A stretch of 8,215 bases of DNA from an uncultured Brevundimonas sp. (lineage in GTDB: Bacteria > Pseudomonadota > Alphaproteobacteria > Caulobacterales > Caulobacteraceae), in assembly GCA_946885435.1 (NCBI GenBank), contig CAMPGL010000093.1:1-8215 (forward strand), written 5' to 3'. Positions 5,628 through 8,215 of the stretch are shown here, one piece after another; position 1 is the first letter of the stretch; each line of letters begins with the position of its first letter. The position numbers and the translations under genes were made by a program. Under the pieces are notes generated by a model. That model was not told the DNA's origin. It was given only the letters and a program-made list of their open reading frames with translations, and searched no databases.

Positions 5628-6086
5628 ATGCGTATTCTGCGTATCGTTAGTGCGGCCGCCCTGCTCAGTGCCTGCGGCCCCGGAACCGGCGATGGCTCCG
5701 ACCAGTCCGTCAGCGGACCTGCTGACCCCTGCCCGCTGGCGGCCCAATGGCACGTCACAGGCCCGGCTGGCGAGTACGGGACTTTCCTGATCGCCCCGGA
5801 TGGCCGGATGGCCTGGGCCAACCTCGGGCTGGGCGAGGGCCGGGCGGAACTGTCCGGCCGCGAGCTGTTCATCCACTTCACGGCGTCGGGACCCGACGGC
5901 GCGGTCGCTCACGACTTCCAGGTCAACGCGGTGCTCGCCGAGGACTGCCAGTCTGGACAGGGAACGCTGGACGTGCGGGCCTCCCCGCAGATCGGCCTGG
6001 GCACCTATGAGGTCACCCTCAACCGCAACGGCGACCAGGAGGCCTGGCGCCAGCACTATGCCCTGAGCGACGCCGCGGGCGGCTAG
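5628..6086 (+). CDS. Small secreted lipoprotein of unknown function
   Basis: A 152-residue protein. Residues 1-15 are a short signal peptide (MRILRIVSAAALLSA) with a lipobox LSAC at 13-16, so Cys16 would be lipidated. It would stay in the inner membrane or, more likely, be moved to the outer membrane by Lol, because Gly and Pro follow the cysteine and there is no Asp at +2. A low-complexity linker (GPGTGDGSDQSVSGPADP) leads to a compact beta-rich domain from residue 35 on (WHVTGPAGEYGTFLIAPDGR, GRELFIHFTASGPDG, GTYEVTLNRNGD). Cys35 and Cys107 could form a disulfide in the periplasm. I do not recognise the domain. Start ATG has GGAGG six bases upstream. It is transcribed away from the XRE-linked membrane protein gene across a 122-bp gap, and its TAG stop overlaps that of the convergent extensin-like gene by four bases. 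Confidence 0.82.
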   Translation: MRILRIVSAAALLSACGPGTGDGSDQSVSGPADPCPLAAQWHVTGPAGEYGTFLIAPDGRMAWANLGLGEGRAELSGRELFIHFTASGPDGAVAHDFQVNAVLAEDCQSGQGTLDVRASPQIGLGTYEVTLNRNGDQEAWRQHYALSDAAGG

Positions 6087-6838
6087 CGACACATGGTCCA
6101 GGAGCCCTCTCGCACCTCCAGGTGGAGGTGGTCGCGGTGAGCGGCGTTGTAGTCGGGCGAGAGCACGGTTCCGTAGACCTGGCAGGCCTCGTCGCGGATG
6201 CGGCGCAGGAAGCGGGCCTCCGGGCTGTCGCCGCTCCAGTGGTCCGCGACGGTGACCCGCCGCCCGTCCCTGAGCCGGAATCCGCCGACGTCGAAGGCGT
6301 TGGCGCGGGCGTGGGCGCTGCGCCGGCCGCCGGCCGCCCCGTTCACGTTGCGGCACGAATAGGCGCCCATCTGGTCGATCTGGACGACGTCCGAGCCGAG
6401 GATCTCGCGCGCCGCCGGCTCGACCGACTGCCGTCGCCAGACGCTCAGCGCCAGCGCCGCCTCGCAGCGTAGCAGCGGCGCCGCCGGGCTCAGCCGCGCG
6501 ACCGTGCCCCAGTCGACGTCGACGGTCCCCGCCCCGGCGTAGGCGCAACCCGTGCCGTCATCCAGGTCCGCCACCGGCGTCAGTTCGACCCGGGCTGAGG
6601 CCAGTTCGGCGTGGCACTGCTGGAAGTCGGCGCTGACCTCGCCGATGCGGTCACGGGTGCGGCCGTCGATCGGGGCGTCCACCAGACCGGTCCCGCCTCC
6701 GACCGGCGCCGGCGGGCGCTCGCCCGGCTGACTCGGCGTCCAGCCGCCGCCCGGCCGCACCGGATACTGCGGCCCGCCGCAGGCGGACAGCAGCGCCAGG
6801 GCCGCGATGGTCAGGGTGAGTCTGAAGCCCTTCGACAT
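6083..6838 (-). CDS. Extensin-family lipoprotein with LAS metallopeptidase motif
   Basis: A 251-residue protein. Residues 1-20 form a lipoprotein signal ([20 protein letters not shown]) with lipobox LSAC and Cys20. A Pro/Gly-rich linker (about 22-50) precedes the extensin-like C-terminal domain (about 58-251). That domain shows [51 protein letters not shown] (174-187), [28 protein letters not shown] (224-241), and a final Cys-Arg. SxHxxAxAxD (His176, Asp183) and HxH (His237, His239) are the zinc-binding arrangement of LAS-family D,D- and L,D-peptidases, so a role in trimming peptidoglycan cross-links at the periplasmic face is likely. The many cysteines (75, 98, 125, 162, 219, 250) suggest disulfides, as is usual in the family. 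Start at 6838 has no obvious ribosome site. A TTGACG at 6873-6868 is spaced for a start of transcription at the ATG, but the -10 (CGCTCT) is poor. Confidence 0.87.
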   Translation of the reverse strand: MSKGFRLTLTIAALALLSACGGPQYPVRPGGGWTPSQPGERPPAPVGGGTGLVDAPIDGRTRDRIGEVSADFQQCHAELASARVELTPVADLDDGTGCAYAGAGTVDVDWGTVARLSPAAPLLRCEAALALSVWRRQSVEPAAREILGSDVVQIDQMGAYSCRNVNGAAGGRRSAHARANAFDVGGFRLRDGRRVTVADHWSGDSPEARFLRRIRDEACQVYGTVLSPDYNAAHRDHLHLEVREGSWTMCR

Positions 6839-6856
6839 GTACGGAGAGCGCGCCAG

Positions 6857-6880
6857 CGCCGCCGAGTCGTCAAGGCGGCG
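6857..6880. repeat. GC-rich inverted repeat in the extensin-like/uvrB divergent intergenic region
   Basis: CGCCGCC (6857-6863) and GGCGGCG (6874-6880), a perfect 7-bp stem around ten bases. It encloses the TTGACG hexamer of the minus-strand candidate promoter. There is no T-tract, so it is not a terminator. It could be chance in GC-rich DNA. The rest of the 110-bp gap (6839-6948) holds only the uvrB control elements. Confidence 0.3.
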
Positions 6881-6936
6881 ACGCGCCGCAACCCCTCACC
6901 GCCCCGCGCGCTCTAGCCCCGCATGGCGCCGCGACC

Positions 6937-6959
6937 TACATTCCGTTCATGAACCGTTC
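6937..6959 (+). promoter_or_regulatory. LexA (SOS) box and probable leaderless promoter at the uvrB start
   Basis: GTTC at 6945-6948 and GTTC at 6956-6959 are separated by exactly seven bases, giving GTTC-N7-GTTC, the established LexA recognition site of alphaproteobacteria. The first half-site abuts the ATG (6949) and the second lies in codons 3-4. TACATT at 6937-6942 would be a -10 placed for a transcript starting on the A of the ATG, and no Shine-Dalgarno precedes the ATG, which suggests a leaderless mRNA. The -35 region (6914-6919) is poor. LexA bound here would sit on the transcription start. Confidence 0.7.
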
Positions 6960-8215
6960 CAGCACGCCCCAAGGTCGCCCTAAGGGCCGCGCCACGACCT
7001 CCAAGGAGCCCGTCCACACGCCCGGCGAGGGTCTGGCCGAGGCGCCCGTGCGCTTCATCCCGGCCTCGGCTAATCCGATGGACCGGATGCCGATGTTCGC
7101 GCCGGTCACCGGCCCGCGCCTGACGCCCGAGGAGGCCCCCGGCGCCCCGGCCGACTGGACCCCGCACCGTCCCGACCGCAAGGGCTCGAAGAAGGGCGGC
7201 AAGTTCCGCCTCGTCAGCGGCTACACCCCCGCCGGCGACCAGCCCGCGGCCATCGCCGAACTCGTCGCCCAGGCCAACGCCGGCGAACGCGACCAGGTCC
7301 TGCTCGGCGTCACCGGCTCCGGCAAGACCTTCACCATGGCCAAGGTCATCGAGCAGACCCAGCGCCCGGCCCTGATCCTGGCCCCCAACAAGACCCTCGC
7401 CGCCCAGCTCTACAGCGAGTTCAAGGCCTTCTTCCCAGACAATGCCGTCGAGTATTTCGTCTCGTACTACGACTACTATCAACCGGAAGCTTATGTACCA
7501 AAAACAGACACTTATATCGAGAAAGACAGCTCGATAAACGAGCAGATCGACCGCATGCGGCACTCGGCGACGCGGGCGATCCTGGAGCGGGACGATGTGA
7601 TCGTGGTGGCCAGCGTGAGCTGCATCTACGGCATCGGGTCGGTCGAGACCTATACGGCGATGACGTTCACGCTGAAGGTCGGGGACCGGATCGACGAGGC
7701 GAAGCTGAGGGCGGACCTCATCGCGCTGCAGTACAAGCGCAATGACGCCGCGTTCGAGCGGGGGATGTTCAGGAAGCGGGGCGACACGCTGGAGATCTTC
7801 CCGGTCCACCAGGAGGACCGGGCCTGGCGCGTCAGCCTGTTCGGCGACGAGATCGAGTCGATCGCGGAGTTCGATCCGCTGACGGGGCAGAAGACGGCGG
7901 AGCTCAACGAGATCACCGTCTACGCGGCCAGCCACTACGTCACGCCGCGGCCGACCCTCAATCAGGCCATCACCGGCATCAAGGCCGAGCTCAAGGAGAC
8001 GCTCGACTGGATGATCGAGAACGGCAAGCTGCTCGAGGCCCAGCGGCTGGAGCAGCGCACCCGCTTCGACCTGGAGATGATGGAGGCCACCGGCTCCTGC
8101 GCCGGCATCGAGAACTACAGCCGCTGGCTGACCGGCCGCGCGCCGGGCGAGCCGCCGCCGACCTTCTTCGAATACATCCCCGACAACGCCCTGCTGTTCG
8201 TCGACGAGAGCCACG
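6949..8215 (+). CDS. uvrB: Excinuclease ABC subunit UvrB, N-terminal part (3' end outside window)
   Basis: The first 422 codons of uvrB, the DNA-damage verification helicase of nucleotide excision repair: UvrA loads it on damaged DNA and UvrC cuts. Seen: a non-conserved basic/Pro-rich extension of about 85 residues; the conserved start [20 protein letters not shown] (86-105); Walker A GVTGSGKT (120-127); [18 protein letters not shown]; the DNA-threading beta-hairpin [12 protein letters not shown] (173-184); [12 protein letters not shown]; and at the end FVDESH with the Walker B/DEAD-like DESH (419-422). E. coli UvrB begins only four residues before the equivalent of F86, so the extension is real or the start is later; internal ATGs at 7078, 7087 and 7093 are alternatives. 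The upstream ATG is preferred because of the SOS box and -10 positioned on it, and because the frame is open and codon-biased from there. Codon choice changes sharply inside the gene (see findings). Confidence 0.97.
   Translation, partial: MNRSSTPQGRPKGRATTSKEPVHTPGEGLAEAPVRFIPASANPMDRMPMFAPVTGPRLTPEEAPGAPADWTPHRPDRKGSKKGGKFRLVSGYTPAGDQPAAIAELVAQANAGERDQVLLGVTGSGKTFTMAKVIEQTQRPALILAPNKTLAAQLYSEFKAFFPDNAVEYFVSYYDYYQPEAYVPKTDTYIEKDSSINEQIDRMRHSATRAILERDDVIVVASVSCIYGIGSVETYTAMTFTLKVGDRIDEAKLRADLIALQYKRNDAAFERGMFRKRGDTLEIFPVHQEDRAWRVSLFGDEIESIAEFDPLTGQKTAELNEITVYAASHYVTPRPTLNQAITGIKAELKETLDWMIENGKLLEAQRLEQRTRFDLEMMEATGSCAGIENYSRWLTGRAPGEPPPTFFEYIPDNALLFVDESH
7477..7542 (+). other. AT-rich, rare-codon island inside uvrB
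   Basis: Within the most conserved part of the protein ([20 protein letters not shown]) the gene uses GCT, TAT, GTA, CCA, AAA, ACA, ACT, AAA and ATA, codons almost absent elsewhere in the window. By hand count bases 7489-7539 hold 19 G or C in 51 (37%), against clearly GC-rich flanks. The amino-acid sequence is normal for UvrB, so this is purely a synonymous feature. Confidence 0.8.

Noticed and set aside
5559..6548. 329-residue minus-strand open frame
   Set aside because: It runs antisense through the lipoprotein gene and out of frame through the extensin-like gene, both of which have clear lipoboxes or motifs.
6845..6873. Leaderless promoter for the extensin-like gene
   Set aside because: TTGACG has the right spacing to the ATG and no ribosome site is visible, but the -10 (CGCTCT) matches the consensus at only one position, so it is not listed as a promoter.
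6913..8214. 433-residue minus-strand open frame antisense to uvrB
   Set aside because: It is a GC-codon mirror of the clearly conserved uvrB frame, with low-complexity Gly/Arg/Leu-rich content and no recognisable domain.

Overview
The window is ordinary, gene-dense, GC-rich chromosomal DNA from an alphaproteobacterium, most likely a member of Caulobacterales (Caulobacter / Brevundimonas / Phenylobacterium type). The grounds are the strong GC3 codon bias, TTGAC-type -35 elements, an extensin-like lipoprotein, a UvrB with a long N-terminal extension, and a GTTC-N7-GTTC LexA box of the alphaproteobacterial kind at uvrB. No RNA gene, CRISPR array, insertion sequence or phage gene was seen.

Layout. 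At 1-401 (+) lies the 3' end of a MscS-type mechanosensitive channel gene. From 392 to 5505 six genes all lie on the minus strand. In transcription order they are a six-helix membrane protein (5505-4813), a 69-residue XRE regulator overlapping it by 8 bp (4820-4611), a PEP mutase / isocitrate lyase family enzyme (4537-3761), an SLC13-family permease with two RCK_C-like domains (3695-1920), a PadR regulator (1842-1516), and a HAAS-type six-helix membrane protein (1486-392). The first pair and the last pair each have a recognisable control region with a TTGACG -35 and symmetrical repeats. A small plus-strand lipoprotein gene (5628-6086) converges on an extensin-family LAS-metallopeptidase-like lipoprotein gene (6838-6083, minus); their stop codons share CTAG. 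The first 422 codons of uvrB (6949 to the window end, +) close the window.

How the genes may work together. There are two parallel modules in which a small DNA-binding regulator is paired with a six-helix membrane protein (XRE/6-TM and PadR/HAAS). Between them sit an enzyme that probably makes or breaks C-C or C-P bonds in small 2-oxo acids and a permease for organic or inorganic anions, which could form a small uptake-and-catabolism unit (inference). The two convergent lipoproteins belong to the envelope, and uvrB belongs to nucleotide excision repair under probable SOS control.

No clearly new biological system is visible. The most worthwhile signals are the SOS box overlapping the uvrB start codon, the sharp synonymous-codon mosaic with an AT-rich island inside uvrB, and the repeat arrays upstream of the two regulator/membrane-protein modules.
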